From: Strobilurus pachycystidiatus
Taxonomy: Eukaryota > Basidiomycota > Agaricomycetes > Agaricales > Physalacriaceae
Length of the DNA: 64,000 bases
Direction of reading: 5' to 3'
NCBI GenBank assembly: GCA_019915135.1
Contig: JAHLMK010000001.1
Location: 6,324,001-6,388,000, forward strand
In this document: positions 32,290 to 44,834 of the stretch, piece by piece
Layout: every line of letters starts with the position of its first letter
Position numbering within the stretch: position 1 is the first letter of the stretch
The notes under the pieces: model-generated
Database searches by the model: none
Seen by the model: the letters and a program-made list of their open reading frames with translations, nothing else
Told to the model about the DNA's origin: nothing
Translations under genes and position numbers: made by a program

Positions 32290-35200
32290 GGAAGGATTTT
32301 GGAAACCGCCATTTCATCTACAACACAGAGAATGGTGCTTTTCCTCTCAGCCTCACACAACCGCCATTCCACTCGCAACACAGCGGATGGCGGTTTTCCT
32401 CTCAGCCTCACAGAACCGCCATTTCCCCCGCAACACAGAGGATGGCGCTTTTGCCCTCAGCCTCACAGAACCGCCATTCCACGCGCAATCCCCTGGATGG
32501 CGCTTTTGCCGTCAGCCTCACACAACCGCCATTTCACTCGCAACACAGAGGATGGCGCTTTTGCCCTCAGCCTCACAGAACCGCCATTCCACGCGCAATC
32601 CCCTGGATGGCGCTTTTGCCGTCAGCCTCACACAACCGCCATTTCACTCGGAACACAGGGGATGGCGCTCTTGCTCTCAGCCTCACACAACCGTCATTTC
32701 ACTCGCAACACAGCGGATGGCGGTTTTCCTCTCAGCCTCACAGAACCGCCAATTCCCTCGCAACACAGAGGATGGCGCTTTCACATATGGCCTGGACTCA
32801 CACACGGAAAGCACCATTACATCTGCAACACACAGAATGGTGCCTTCCCACTCAGCCCACAAAACCGCCATTTCACACGCAACACAGAGGATGGCGGTTT
32901 TCCTCTCAGCCACACAGAACCGCCATTTCCCCCGCAACACAGAGGATGGCGCTTTTGCTTCCAGCCTCACACAACCGCCGTTTCACTCGCAACACAGCGG
33001 ATGGCGGTTTTCCTCTCAGCCTCACAGAACCGCCAATTCCCTCGCAACACAGAGGATGGCGCTTCCACATATGGCCTGGATCCACACACGGAAAGCACCA
33101 TTACATCCGCAACACACAGAATGGTGCTTTCCCACTCAGCCCACAAAACCGCCCTTTCACTCGCAACACAGAGGATGGCGCTTTTGCTTCCAGCCTCACA
33201 CAACCGCCATTTCCCCCGCAACACAGAGGATGGCGCTTTTGCTTCCAGCCTCACACAACCGCCATTTCCCCCGCAACACAGAGGATGGCGCTTTTGCCCT
33301 CAGCCTCACAGAACCGCCATTCCACGCGCAATCCCCTGGATGGCGCTTTTGCCGTCAGCCTCACACAACCGCCATTTCACTCGGAACACAGGGGATGGCG
33401 CTCTTGCTCTCAGCCTCACACAACCGTCATTTCACTCGCAACACAGCGGATGGCGGTTTTCCTCTCAGCCTCACAGAACCGCCAATTCCCTCGCAACACA
33501 GAGGATGGCGCTTTCACATATGGCCTGGACTCACACACGGAAAGCACCATTACATCTGCAACACACAGAATGGTGCCTTCCCACTCAGCCCACAAAACCG
33601 CCATTTCACACGCAACACAGAGGATGGCGGTTTTCCTCTCAGCCACACAGAACCGCCATTTCCCCCGCAACACAGAGGATGGCGCTTTTGCTTCCAGCCT
33701 CACACAACCGCCATTTCACTCGCAACACAGCGGATGGCGGTTTTCCTCTCAGCCTCACAGAACCGCCAATTCCCTCGCAACACAGAGGATGGCGCTTCCA
33801 CATATGGCCTGGATCCACACACGGAAAGCACCATTACATCCGCAACACACAGAATGGTGCTTTCCCACTCAGCCCACAAAACCGCCCTTTCACTCGCAAC
33901 ACAGAGGATGGCGCTTTTGCTTCCAGCCTCACACAACCGCCATTTCACTCGCAACACAGCGGATGGCGGTTTTCCTCTCAGCCTCACAGAACCGCCAATT
34001 CCCTCGCAACACAGAGGATGGCGCTTCCACATATGGCCTGGATCCACACACGGAAAGCACCGTAATCATCCGCAACACACAGAATGGTGCTTTCCCACTC
34101 AGCCCACAAAACCGCCATTTCACTCGCAACACAGAGGATGGCGGTTTTTCTCTCAGCCTCACAGAACCGCCATTTCCCTCGCAACACAGAGGATGGTGGT
34201 TTTGGTCCCAGCTTCACAGAACCGCCATTTCACTCGCAACACACAGAATGGCAGTTTTCCTCTCACCCTCACAGAACCGCCATTTCACTCGCAACACAGA
34301 CGATGGTGGTCTTGCTCCCAGCTTCACAGAACCGCCATTTCCCTCGCAACACAGGGGATGGCGCTTTTGCCCTCAGCCTCACACAACCGCCATTTCATTC
34401 GCAACACAGAGGATGGCGCTTTTTCCCTCAGCCTCACAGAACCGCCATTTCCCTCGCAACACAGAGGATGGTGGGTTTGCTTGCTCCCAGCTTCACAGAA
34501 CCGCCATTTCACTCGCAATACAGGGGATGGCGCTTTTGCCCTCAGCCTCACAGAACCGCCATTCCACGCGCAATCCCCTGGATGGCGCTTTTGCCGTCAG
34601 CCTCACACAACCGCCATTTCACTCGGAACACAGGGGATGGCGCTCTTGCTCTCAGCCTCACACAACCGTCATTTCACTCGCAACACAGCGGATGGCGGTT
34701 TTCCTCTCAGCCTCACAGAACCGCCAATTCCCTCGCAACACAGAGGATGGCGCTTCCACATATGGCCTGGATCCACACACGGAAAGCACCGTAATCATCC
34801 GCAACACACAGAATGGTGCTTTCCCACTCAGCCCACAAAACCGCCCTTTCACTCGCAACACAGAGGATGGCGCTTTTGCTTCCAGCCTCACACAACCGCC
34901 ATTTCCCCCGCAACACAGAGGATGGCGCTTTTGCTTCCAGCCTCACACAACCGCCATTTCCCCCGCAACACAGAGGATGGCGCTTTTGCCCTCAGCCTCA
35001 CAGAACCGCCATTCCACGCGCAATCCCCTGGATGGCGCTTTTGCCGTCAGCCTCACACAACCGCCATTTCACTCGGAACACAGGGGATGGCGCTCTTGCT
35101 CTCAGCCTCACACAACCGTCATTTCACTCGCAACACAGCGGATGGCGGTTTTCCTCTCAGCCTCACAGAACCGCCAATTCCCTCGCAACACAGAGGATGG

Positions 35201-38060
35201 CGCTTTCACATATGGCCTGGACTCACACACGGAAAGCACCATTACATCTGCAACACACAGAATGGTGCCTTCCCACTCAGCCCACAAAACCGCCATTTCA
35301 CACGCAACACAGAGGATGGCGGTTTTCCTCTCAGCCACACAGAACCGCCATTTCCCCCGCAACACAGAGGATGGCGCTTTTGCTTCCAGCCTCACACAAC
35401 CGCCATTTCACTCGCAACACAGCGGATGGCGGTTTTCCTCTCAGCCTCACAGAACCGCCAATTCCCTCGCAACACAGAGGATGGCGCTTCCACATATGGC
35501 CTGGATCCACACACGGAAAGCACCATTACATCCGCAACACACAGAATGGTGCTTTCCCACTCAGCCCACAAAACCGCCCTTTCACTCGCAACACAGAGGA
35601 TGGCGCTTTTGCTTCCAGCCTCACACAACCGCCATTTCACTCGCAACACAGCGGATGGCGGTTTTCCTCTCAGCCTCACAGAACCGCCAATTCCCTCGCA
35701 ACACAGAGGATGGCGCTTCCACATATGGCCTGGATCCACACACGGAAAGCACCGTAATCATCCGCAACACACAGAATGGTGCTTTCCCACTCAGCCCACA
35801 AAACCGCCATTTCACTCGCAACACAGAGGATGGCGGTTTTTCTCTCAGCCTCACAGAACCGCCATTTCCCTCGCAACACAGAGGATGGTGGTTTTGGTCC
35901 CAGCTTCACAGAACCGCCATTTCACTCGCAACACACAGAATGGCAGTTTTCCTCTCACCCTCACAGAACCGCCATTTCACTCGCAACACAGACGATGGTG
36001 GTCTTGCTCCCAGCTTCACAGAACCGCCATTTCCCTCGCAACACAGGGGATGGCGCTTTTGCCCTCAGCCTCACACAACCGCCATTTCATTCGCAACACA
36101 GAGGATGGCGCTTTTTCCCTCAGCCTCACAGAACCGCCATTTCCCTCGCAACACAGAGGATGGTGGGTTTGCTTGCTCCCAGCTTCACAGAACCGCCATT
36201 TCACTCGCAATACAGGGGATGGCGCTTTTGCCCTCAGCCTCACACAACCGCCATTTCATTCGCAACACAGAGAATGGCACTTTTGCTCTCAGCCTCACAC
36301 AACCGCCATTTCACTCGCAACACAGAGGATGGCCCCTTCACATATGGCCTGGACTCACACTCGGAAAGCACCATACCCTCCGCAACACCAAGAATGGTGG
36401 TTTTGCTCCCAGCTTCACAGAACCGCCATTTCACTCGCAACACAGAGGATGGCGGTTTTCCTCTCAGCGTCACACACCCGCCATTTCATTCGCAACACAG
36501 AGAATGGCGCTTTGCTCTCAGCCCCACACAACCCCCATTTTACTTGCAACACAGGGGATGGCGCTTTCACATATGGCCTGGACTCACACTCGGAAAGCAC
36601 CATTCCTTCCGCAACATAAGAGTGGTGGCTCACTCAGTTCCACCAACGGCCATTTCCCTCGCGACAGAGAGGATGGTGCTCTCACTAATGGCATGGACCC
36701 ACCTCCTGCCTCCCAAAACCGCCATACTGCTCGCAACACAGCGGATGGCGCCAATCCATCCCTAACACAACCATTGGTGCTTTTCCACTCAGCTTCACAA
36801 AACCTCCACCTCACTCGCAAGGTAGGGAATTGCGTTTATGAAGACCGCCCCACAAAACCGCCATCTCACACGCAACACACACATAGTGGCTTTTGCCCTC
36901 TGCTTCACAAGAGGGCCATTTCACGCGCAACACAGGGAATGGCGTTACCGCCCTCAGCCTCACAAAGCGCCAAGTCATCGGCAACACAGGGATTGGCGCA
37001 TATGCAGTACGGCCCCAAGAACTGCTAAGTCACTCGCAACACACAGCTTGGCGCTCTTGCACCCAGCATCACACAACCGCCGGGTCACTCGCAACACATT
37101 GGATGGCGGCTTCCCTCATGGCATGGACTTCCAATAGGAAAGCGCCATTCCATTAGCAACACAGACTTTGGCGCTCTTGTTATTAGGCTCACAACACTGC
37201 ACTTCACAAGCCACACCGCGGACTGCGCTCTCACTCAATGCAAGGACTCACAATCAGACAGCGCCATTCCATCCGCAACATGGCGATCGCAGCTTCCCTA
37301 ACCAGCCCCACAAACCACCATTCCACTCGCCACACGGCACAGAGCTTACACTAATGGCATAGACTTCCTAGCTATTCCATCCGCGACACACAGCTTGGTG
37401 CTTGTGCTCTCAGCTTCACAAACTTTTTATCCGTAACACACAGACTGGTCTTTTGCCTTAGCCTCACATGACACTGGCCAATCCACTCGCAACACAAAGA
37501 TCGGTGCTCTTTCTCTCAGCCCCACACAACCGCCAAATCACACGCAATGCATAGATAGATTGGCGCTCTCGCACTCGGCCTCATAACACCGCCATTTTCT
37601 CCGCAACATGTACAGAAAATGGCGCTTTCACTTATGGCCGACATGACACCTGCAAAGTGCCCTTCCTTCCGCAACATAGAGCTTGGCGCTTCCTTACCCA
37701 CGCAATACACAACACACAAGTTGGCGCTTTTCCACTCAGCCCCACAAACGGCTATAACATTCGCAACACACATTCTGCCGCTCCCACTCACGGCCAGGAT
37801 TCACACACGGAACTAAGCGCTCATTCACCTGCAACGCACCGACTGGTGCTTTCATAATCAGCGTCCCAAACTGCCCTCTCACTCGCAACACAGCGGATGG
37901 CGCCTTCACTCATTGCATGGACTCACACTCGGCAAGCGCCATTCTTCCCGCAACCGCAAGCTTGATGTCTATGTTTTCCGCCTCAGAAAACCGCCAATTC
38001 ACTTCCAACTCACATATTGGCGCTCTTGCACACAGTGTCACTCAATCGCCAGGTTTGCCA
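32290..38060. repeat. 55-bp hairpin-rich minisatellite with higher-order structure
   Basis: The basic unit reads CTCAGCCTCACA-CAACCGCCATTTCACTCG-CAACACAGAGGATGGCG-GTTTTCCT (55 bp) with variants. ACCGCCAT and ATGGCGGT within each unit are complementary. Between about 33250 and 36240 a block of 1,692 bp is repeated almost exactly (33416 and 35108, 33700 and 35392, 34324 and 36016 start identical segments). A 733-bp offset also links 32683 and 33416. Some units are enlarged by a CACATATGGCCTGGACTCAC insertion. From about 36600 the copies decay progressively to the end near 38060. Because 55 is not a multiple of three and the unit lacks stops, all three plus frames stay open for kilobases; these are not genes. 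Confidence 0.92.
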
Positions 38061-39585
38061 AGCAGCGACACCCAAACCATAATTACCACGTTCGCTCTCG
38101 TGATGCCATTGATAGGAAGGCATGTTCTCAGACCACATGCTGGCGACGAGAAACCAAGGTAAAGACTCCCAATTGCGACGACCATGAAATCCACGCAACA
38201 CCCAGAAGCCCTTCACGCCTAAGGACCGGCGTCTGCGCCTCTTGATGGGGCAAGTGCTGTGGGTTCAACCCAGCGGTGCGCCCCGTGAACACGGCCTCGA
38301 ATCTTGGCTAACCTCGGAAACATGGAATTTCGGCGCCCCAACGGCCCACCTGATAACGGCTACCTGCATACAGGGAGCCTGTACGCGCCAATACCTGGGC
38401 GAGATGCCCACACACCAATTTGGCACTACAAAGTATGAGCCCTTCGTTTTCTTCCCGTTATTTCATCTCAATACGTCTCAACAGTTTGCTCCTCCGCGCC
38501 GCCCGGCACACGAGCGATGTGGACTTTGTGTGCAAAGTCCATGCCGTTGCAAAGATTGCAAGACAGGCCTCCAAGCCTCACAACAAGCTCTATTCGGGCT
38601 GTCCTTCTCCAAGAGGAGAGCCATGTTCTCCCCATTGGAAAGGAAATTCGCATCGACAATACCATAATGGGTGACGTTCCAATGCGGAGTACATTTTCCA
38701 TGAGGGGTGCTCTATGGCCCCAACATAGGATCCGTCGTCCTGGTCCCTAGGTGATCAACTGGATTTGATACCGCAGAGGCTAGTCTGGTAATTTCGACCA
38801 CTTCATATTGATGTTGTCCCAGGCACCTGTCTCTTTGCCCACTAAGAGTGCCAGTCATCGTGTCCCCTGGCCCAGTGACCACGCTCAATATACCCACCAT
38901 CTCCTTAGGACGCGTCCTCGTACAACTTCGTATGCCGAGAGATTTTGCTAGGCGCTACCTCTTTTGGCCGCACATCCACGAGTATGGCTAATCGACTTTG
39001 AAGCAGCCACTGCCTTTTTTCCCGCATTGGCCCGCACAGAAGGCTGTGCCCAGGGTTGTACTTACACAATATTCTCCGCGAGTCTTACGCCCGACCGGGC
39101 CCTCATCAAGTTGCCGAGGACTAGAGTATAACGCTCCCCAGCTTCATGCTCGGTAAATTACGCTTAGGCTACGGGAACTCGACGTGTGGCAACTTCCCCG
39201 GCTAGTCCTTGCCCAGCTTATATCGAAGAGAGGGAGGAGCTCACAGCAGAAGGTTCAGGACCCTATGGTGCCCCTGGTCCAAGAGGTTGATGCTGCCAAT
39301 GCGCTCTTGGCTGTGCAGACAGCCTCGGGGGACATACCGCCCAACGAGTTGACAATCACCTACCCCTTACTCTAACATAATATTTCCAAGACCTCTATGT
39401 TGACCTCAATCAGTTCGTGTCACTGGAGGAACAGTTATCATGTACGGCATGCGTTACATTACCCACCCCGTAGGGAAAATCCATAATATCCAAGGCGTTT
39501 CACACTGTGCTGCCATGTACGCAGCCGCACCGTTGGGGTGCCGCAACACTCCTACATTTATGTATAACGACCAGCTGCCGTCGAT
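38061..39585. other. intergenic stretch without a supported gene
   Basis: Short open frames occur (for example plus 38242-38667), but none has a family motif, a good splice pattern or repeats. The left half may contain the last worn minisatellite copies. A half-site resembling the left arm of the 27-bp palindrome (AATTTCGACCACTT) occurs near 38790. Confidence 0.5.
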
Positions 39586-41455
39586 CTAAAAGCCTGGAAC
39601 AGACGGCACGGCAACTTTGAGCAACAACTCATTGAACCTACCTGGTCGGTCACTCTTCAACAAATTTCCGACTTCCTCAAAGTATCTGTCTGCCCAAATC
39701 TCCTCTTTCCCACCTGGCCAATCAGGCCACAGCCCTCGTTCCTTCATCCATCTCTCAACATCCGCCAGTGTTACATCCATAACTTCCTGGGACGAATCAC
39801 TTAACAAAACCGACTTTTTCATCGCCGGCAAGCACAAGTTCTAATATCAATCAGTATTCACTCGACGGCAGGCCTCATTACACACACCAGGAGCAATGTC
39901 TTTGTAGCCAAGATGGAATCCTTGGTCAAAAAGCCCTCGCGTGTCACTTTTCTTCCTTCTTCCTCCGTCATTTCCGTGTACATTTCCCTCCTGCACGCCT
40001 CCAACAGCCTCGACACACAGTCCACGCGCTGTGCGACCACCCTGTCCAACCTCAACTGAGCAATCCTGGCCGCGAGGGTCACCGAATTGCCGGTGGTGCC
40101 TCCATCCACCCACCGGTTGCCCTCGGGCGGGCCCACCATCACATCCAAAGTACGCCTCATATCTTGCAGCAAACCTGCCGCCTCAGGGCACATTCGCATC
40201 ATCGGTACCCAAACCTCATCGTGAAGATTGGCTAACACCAGTAGTGTGTGGACGTCTTGCACACAGATGCTCTCCCCGTTGCGTTCCGGCCGTTCTCTAT
40301 ACGCAGCCAAAGCCAACCCAAGGACGTGACTCACGTTTGGATCGTAAGAGTCAGCCGTTGCCCACTCACCCCCTAAGATGAACTCAGCACAACACACCCA
40401 AAAGTCCGCACAAATGTAGCGCACCGTGTCCCTTAATTGCCGTCAAGGCCGTGTTTGTCACCTCCTCCAACACCTCCTCGCTCATTCCCAAAAGGTCTGC
40501 GACATCCCGTCGGTTCCAATGGCTGCCGACGTTATTCCATTTTAGAACCCCGCGGGCCGCCAGGTATCTCAGGCCGACCTCATAGGCGCCGGTGAGGTTC
40601 TTGATCAAGCAAGCCCCAAAGCATACCCGCAACGCAACGGCCGCGTCCTCGTCCCCTCCAGACAGCCCGTTGACCACATCAATCCCACCGCCTATGGGTC
40701 GCAGTGCCCTCCAATCGACTAGACCAAATACCTAGTAGCAGACATCAGCTTCACTCCTCTGCGAGGGTTATGCCACTCACTAATCGCACCCACACAGTCG
40801 CACACGCTGTGCTTACCGCTGGCGCACTCAAAGTCCACGCCACTAATGTGTACGGTATGGGTAACATGGATAGCTGGCCCATTGCAAGAGGGAACTTTGC
40901 TGGCAGCCACTGCCCGTCCTTGTCGTCTTTGAGGAGAGACAACCAGCTTTGCAGGTCAAAGTCCTTTTGGACGTCCTCGTCGTTCACCACGGCGGAATAA
41001 ATCTCACCGAGCTTCCTGTCCCACTCGGCGTCGCCGGCGACCCTCAAGCACCGCCGTTCATCCTGCGTTCCAGATAACCGGTCGTGAAAAATCGCTCCGC
41101 AGGCTGCCCATGCTGCCGTCTGCACCGTGTCGTCCCTCTCGCTTTCTACCAAACCGCCCGCTCCACTGGCCGGACCCCCGCGCCACATCGTCGTCATGAA
41201 CCACTCCAAAACGCTGAACATCGCGATCAACACATCCACACCCAGATGGCATCCTTCCAACAGCCGGACCAAAGAGGACATGCTGTATCGCAATGTCTCC
41301 CGCCAAGGTCTGCAGGCCAAGAGGTTTTTCAGAGACCTCAATAAAGAGTAACTCCTCATTGGGGAAGACTTCCTCAGGGAACTGGCCCAAATGGGGTCGT
41401 CTGACAACCTCTCATTCAGAGAAACTTGATCACCCGACGACTCCAAAAGCAAGAA
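39586..41455 (-). CDS. uncharacterised paralog family, member A
   Basis: Exons read leftwards from about 41455. Landmarks in order: FDALFLLLESSG; RLLEGCHLGVDVLIAMFSVLEW; EWDRKLGEIYSAV; WLSLLKDDKDGQWLP; VDWRALRPIGGG; LIKNLTGAYEVGLRYLAARG; LALAAYRERPERNGES; VLANLHDEVWVPM; and a last exon (39844-39586) with VTLADVERWMKERGLW. Each landmark has a counterpart in members B (41540-43791) and C (57140-59941), which is the main evidence that these are real genes. The proteins are mostly helical. No enzyme motif is visible and the function is unknown. The N-terminus is not fixed. Confidence 0.65.
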
Positions 41456-41539
41456 AAGGGCATCAAAATCTGTCTTTGTGCGAAAAAGTCAGTCTCGACG
41501 CTTGCCTGCCTGGTCTTCTAGCACGTTCACCTTTTTATC

Positions 41540-43791
41540 ACAAGGGAGCGCGTCCTATGCATGAAATTAACAACTTGACAACGGGCCGCACCGTTTCACC
41601 CACCGCGCACTGCTCACCGCGCCTTTTCTTATACGCCCCTTGGGATACCGTGGTTTCTTCACCCCGCGTCCTCTTTTCGCGATTTCCCTGACCCTTCGTC
41701 AGTACGTCCCGGAGTAAGTCCAACGCACTCGCCTCATAAGACTCGCTGGCCTCTGGGCTCTCATTCCGCCCATCACCAGGCGAGACGGTAACGCTTTCCT
41801 CTCTTGACCCCTCGTTCTCCCCCTGTACCCTCCCCGCAGGGCTTCCCGTGGCCCCGGGCGCACTAGTGCAATCGTCCATTTTTGGTTTGGGGCCTGCAAG
41901 TGGTACTGGGGACAAGCAGTGCCGTATAACGTGGGAACACACAGTTGCCAGGCAAATCACTAGACACGTGATGGTACCAATTACACTCCATCCAACTCCT
42001 GCCCACTACTTGCCCTCGCTTTGACGCCGTCCAAGTACTGTAACCACGCTTCCTCTGTTCCAACACGAGGCCATCTGACACTTAACCTTCGAGACTCCAG
42101 CCACCCCTCCACCTCTTTCACACCATACGCGGCGACATCACCCGTGATTCCCTCCTTCATCGCCGCATGCCTTACACACGTAACCAGTTGCAACTAGAAG
42201 AACAGTTAGCCCTTTGTTGCGGGCAGTCAACCGCTTACCAGACAGAGCTCCTTCGTCCTTTCCAACGTCCAATCATCTATGATGAACCCGCTTCCATTCC
42301 AATCGTGCAACACGCCGTTACCCAGACGTCGCTGCAACCAAACGATATAGTCAACATGATGTTTCACAATCGAAACAGCCGCTATATCCCTCTCTATGTC
42401 CTGCCACTGCCTCCACCAGCTTAGTGGGGACGTGGGCTTGTCCGTTTGCCACTTTATCTCGTACCAGGCGTTACATTCGACCCCTTCCCCCAACGTGGCG
42501 ACTCTGTGGATGTCTCGCACCATATGGCCTACCATTGGAAACATTTGACACATGGGCACGACCAATGTGGTGTGCAAGTGCGCCAAGAATAACAGCTTCA
42601 AAACCATCCCAGTTTCCGCGCGCTGCTTGCCATACCGCGGGCACTCCCTGTACGCCGCCAAAGCCAGTTGCACCACCTGCCAAGCAGCGGGTCCGATGTC
42701 ATCCGGGCGCTCGCTTGGCTCGTCCCCATCTGTGTTCATGTCAGTGGCCACCACATGACGGGCAACCCCACACTCACCGCGGTGCTCCATTGACGGCAAC
42801 ATTGCTTCACACATGGCCTCTAATGTCTCCGTGTCCACGTCGAGCAAAGCCGCAAGGCGCTGTCTACTCCTCCAGGCGCCTAGGAGCTCCGCTGTATCGT
42901 GTACGCGACTTTGAACGTACTGTTGGCCCAGCTCGTAGGCACCATGCAGATGCTTCACCAACACCAGTCCCAAGCCCCCTCCAACTTCGCTTGCACGCCT
43001 CTTGGAGCTACGCGCGCGGAACCAACTAGCGGGCAAGTCAACTTCGCCCATACCCTGCCAGTGCATGTGGCCGGCGATCTTTTTTTTTTTTTTTTTTTTT
43101 TTTCGTTTCGAATCGTTAGTTTTACGCTCTGTCTGTTGGCAGCGTCACGTACCAATGTTGTCCAGACATTGGCACCATCCGTCTTCGCCAAAGGTGACCA
43201 TCCGAGTAGAACCCGGAAGAGATGAGGCACGGGCACAAAACACGAGGCGTCAAGCGGCACCCCGCTTATCACAGGCACCCAGTCCTCTTCAGCGTACCTT
43301 TTCAACCACTGAGTCAAACGCTTGTCAGCCTGTATGTCAGGTAACATACAGGCCCTTTCGTAGACTGGTTTCATCCTCAGCCTCCATTCATTGCCAAAGA
43401 CGCTGTTCGGTCGGCCCACTCTCGTTCCCGCCTCCAACCGTATTTCTCCTTCCATAAAGCTCTGCAAGGCGCGCCATGCCCGCACCTTTGAGCAATCATG
43501 ATAGTTCCCGTTGTCGACCTTCCCCCATACGTCCGCCAGCATTTGGCGCATCAACGACAAGATGTCCACGAGCAACCCATGAACAGATTCTGCGCCGTCC
43601 AGTCTTACCAGCCAAGCTTCCTCTTCTCGGGCGAGGGTTTCCGCCCAGACTTCGTAGTCCCCCAATTCAGCTAATGCCTTCATCACAGCGAAGTTTTGGA
43701 GCGTGCAGCTTTTCGATATCATGTCGTTCCAGTCTGGGTGATCTCTGAGGGCGGCCTTCCAGTCATGCAAGTTTTTCGACGTCCTTGCCAT
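41540..43791 (-). CDS. uncharacterised paralog family, member B
   Basis: The ATG at 43791-43789 (MARTSKNLHDWKAALRD) is the best start. Following landmarks: EEEAWLVRLDGAESVHGLLVD; EWRLRMKPVYERACM; VPHLFRVLLGWSPL; an intron with a 24-base A run on the coding strand; LVLVKHLHGAYELGQQYVQSR; LALAAYRECPRYGKQR; FLAHLHTTLVVPMCQMFP; and VKEVEGWLESRRLSVRW. The last recognised family exon ends near 41981. A further acidic and basic exon to 41540 (SPEASESYEASALDLL, KKRRGEQ) probably forms its tail but could belong to another gene. Function unknown. Confidence 0.65.
43080..43103. repeat. 24-base T run (A run on the coding strand) inside an intron of member B
   Basis: An uninterrupted T tract lies between the donor (GTGACG near 43150) and the acceptor (CTGGCAG near 43060) of member B. 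It may be a worn retroposon tail or a slippage-prone tract. Confidence 0.7.
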
Positions 43792-43836
43792 AAGTCCCAG
43801 ATTGTGCCATACACTCTGCCAAGAAAGCGTCAAACA

Positions 43837-44354
43837 TTATGGTTCGTTATCCGCGTCGACACCCACTTTACTTTTGCCCTCCGATGCAATTTTGCGGTCA
43901 TTCCTCAACCCCATGTCTTCGTCGGGTGGGACCTTGTTGGATCCATCACAGCGGTTCCTGTCCTCAATGAGATAGACTGACCTCTGGCGCAATAACCTTA
44001 GCCTCATTGCCCTCTTCCGACGGAGCATACGTTTCCTTGCCTTCCCCACCCGGATACACCACTATTTGCTCTGATCGCCTCGCCGGGGGGAGGATATGTT
44101 TTGTCTGCAACACGCCCTGTACCACGCTCAGTCAGTTTTTTTACATGGTTCAGGCCAACCGCATACCTGACTGACCACTGGAACTGTCCCTTCCCATATT
44201 GCTCCACTGTCTGCGTAGTCTTTTTCAATTGGCATGGCCTGATGACGGTGCGGAAAACCAAATACAAAAGTGCAATGTCACTGATCAAGACAATGCTACT
44301 GGCGAAGGCGTCACAATCGCGCGAGAATTTCTGACCCCGCGATGCATGAGTCAC
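43837..44354 (-). CDS. small putative membrane protein, three exons, start uncertain
   Basis: A predicted membrane helix (SSIVLISDIALLYLVFRTVI) is followed by a polar stretch (KKTTQTVEQYGKGQFQW). A second exon contains LQTKHILPPARRSEQIVVYP and ends VIAPE. A third exon ends DADNEP at 43837. Introns begin GTATGC and GTCAGT. A minus-strand TATATAAAT lies about 20-30 bases before the frame, near 44375. No in-frame ATG opens the first exon; the frame begins at a GTG. A missed upstream exon or a decayed gene is therefore possible. The stop is only 46 bases before the chosen start of member B. Confidence 0.4.
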
Positions 44355-44384
44355 ATCTAGGCAGCGAAGAATTTATATACCCCC

Positions 44385-44834
44385 TGCATTGACAACGGCC
44401 ACTTATTTACCTCCGCTTCAAACACTATCGCCACCATCCGCAAAAAGGTTGGTCCGTCATAAGTTCAATCATGTCGCACATGCTTACACAAGGTCCATGA
44501 GGCCTTAGATGCGCACACACAAGGATGGGAATACCCTGTAATGCACCCCATAAGGGCACACGAGTCGGCTGAGCAGCCAATACACGCTACATCCGCATAT
44601 CCGATCGACCTCTCACACGGCATCATAAGCTCTCAGGTCCTGAGAGCTTTTTTGCAATGACAAGGCACTTTACTACGCCACGGGGTCACACCCATGAGTA
44701 CTTGCGAAGAAACCTAATCTTTCTTCTTCTAGCAAGAGGAGGGGCGAGGTGACCCCATCACGTGACATCCTTTGATTCCTACAAAGTCACATGACCGCTT
44801 CGCATTCGAACCAACGACGACCACGTCCAATCTA
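44385..44834. other. intergenic stretch without a gene
   Basis: No coherent frame was found. The region holds a short hairpin around GCTCTCAGGTCCTGAGAGC (near 44630). Confidence 0.6.

Noticed and set aside
32290..36600. CRISPR-like array of regular repeats
   Set aside because: The whole 55-bp unit is repeated without unique spacers, there are no cas genes, and the genome is eukaryotic.
32244..37028. Very long plus-strand open frames (up to about 1,590 codons) that look like a giant repetitive protein
   Set aside because: All three plus frames are open over the same stretch because the 55-bp unit has no stop codon and shifts frame each copy. There is no start context, promoter or domain.
44790..44830. 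Minus-strand B-box-like GGTTCGAATGC
   Set aside because: No matching acceptor stem, D arm or A-box could be found around it.
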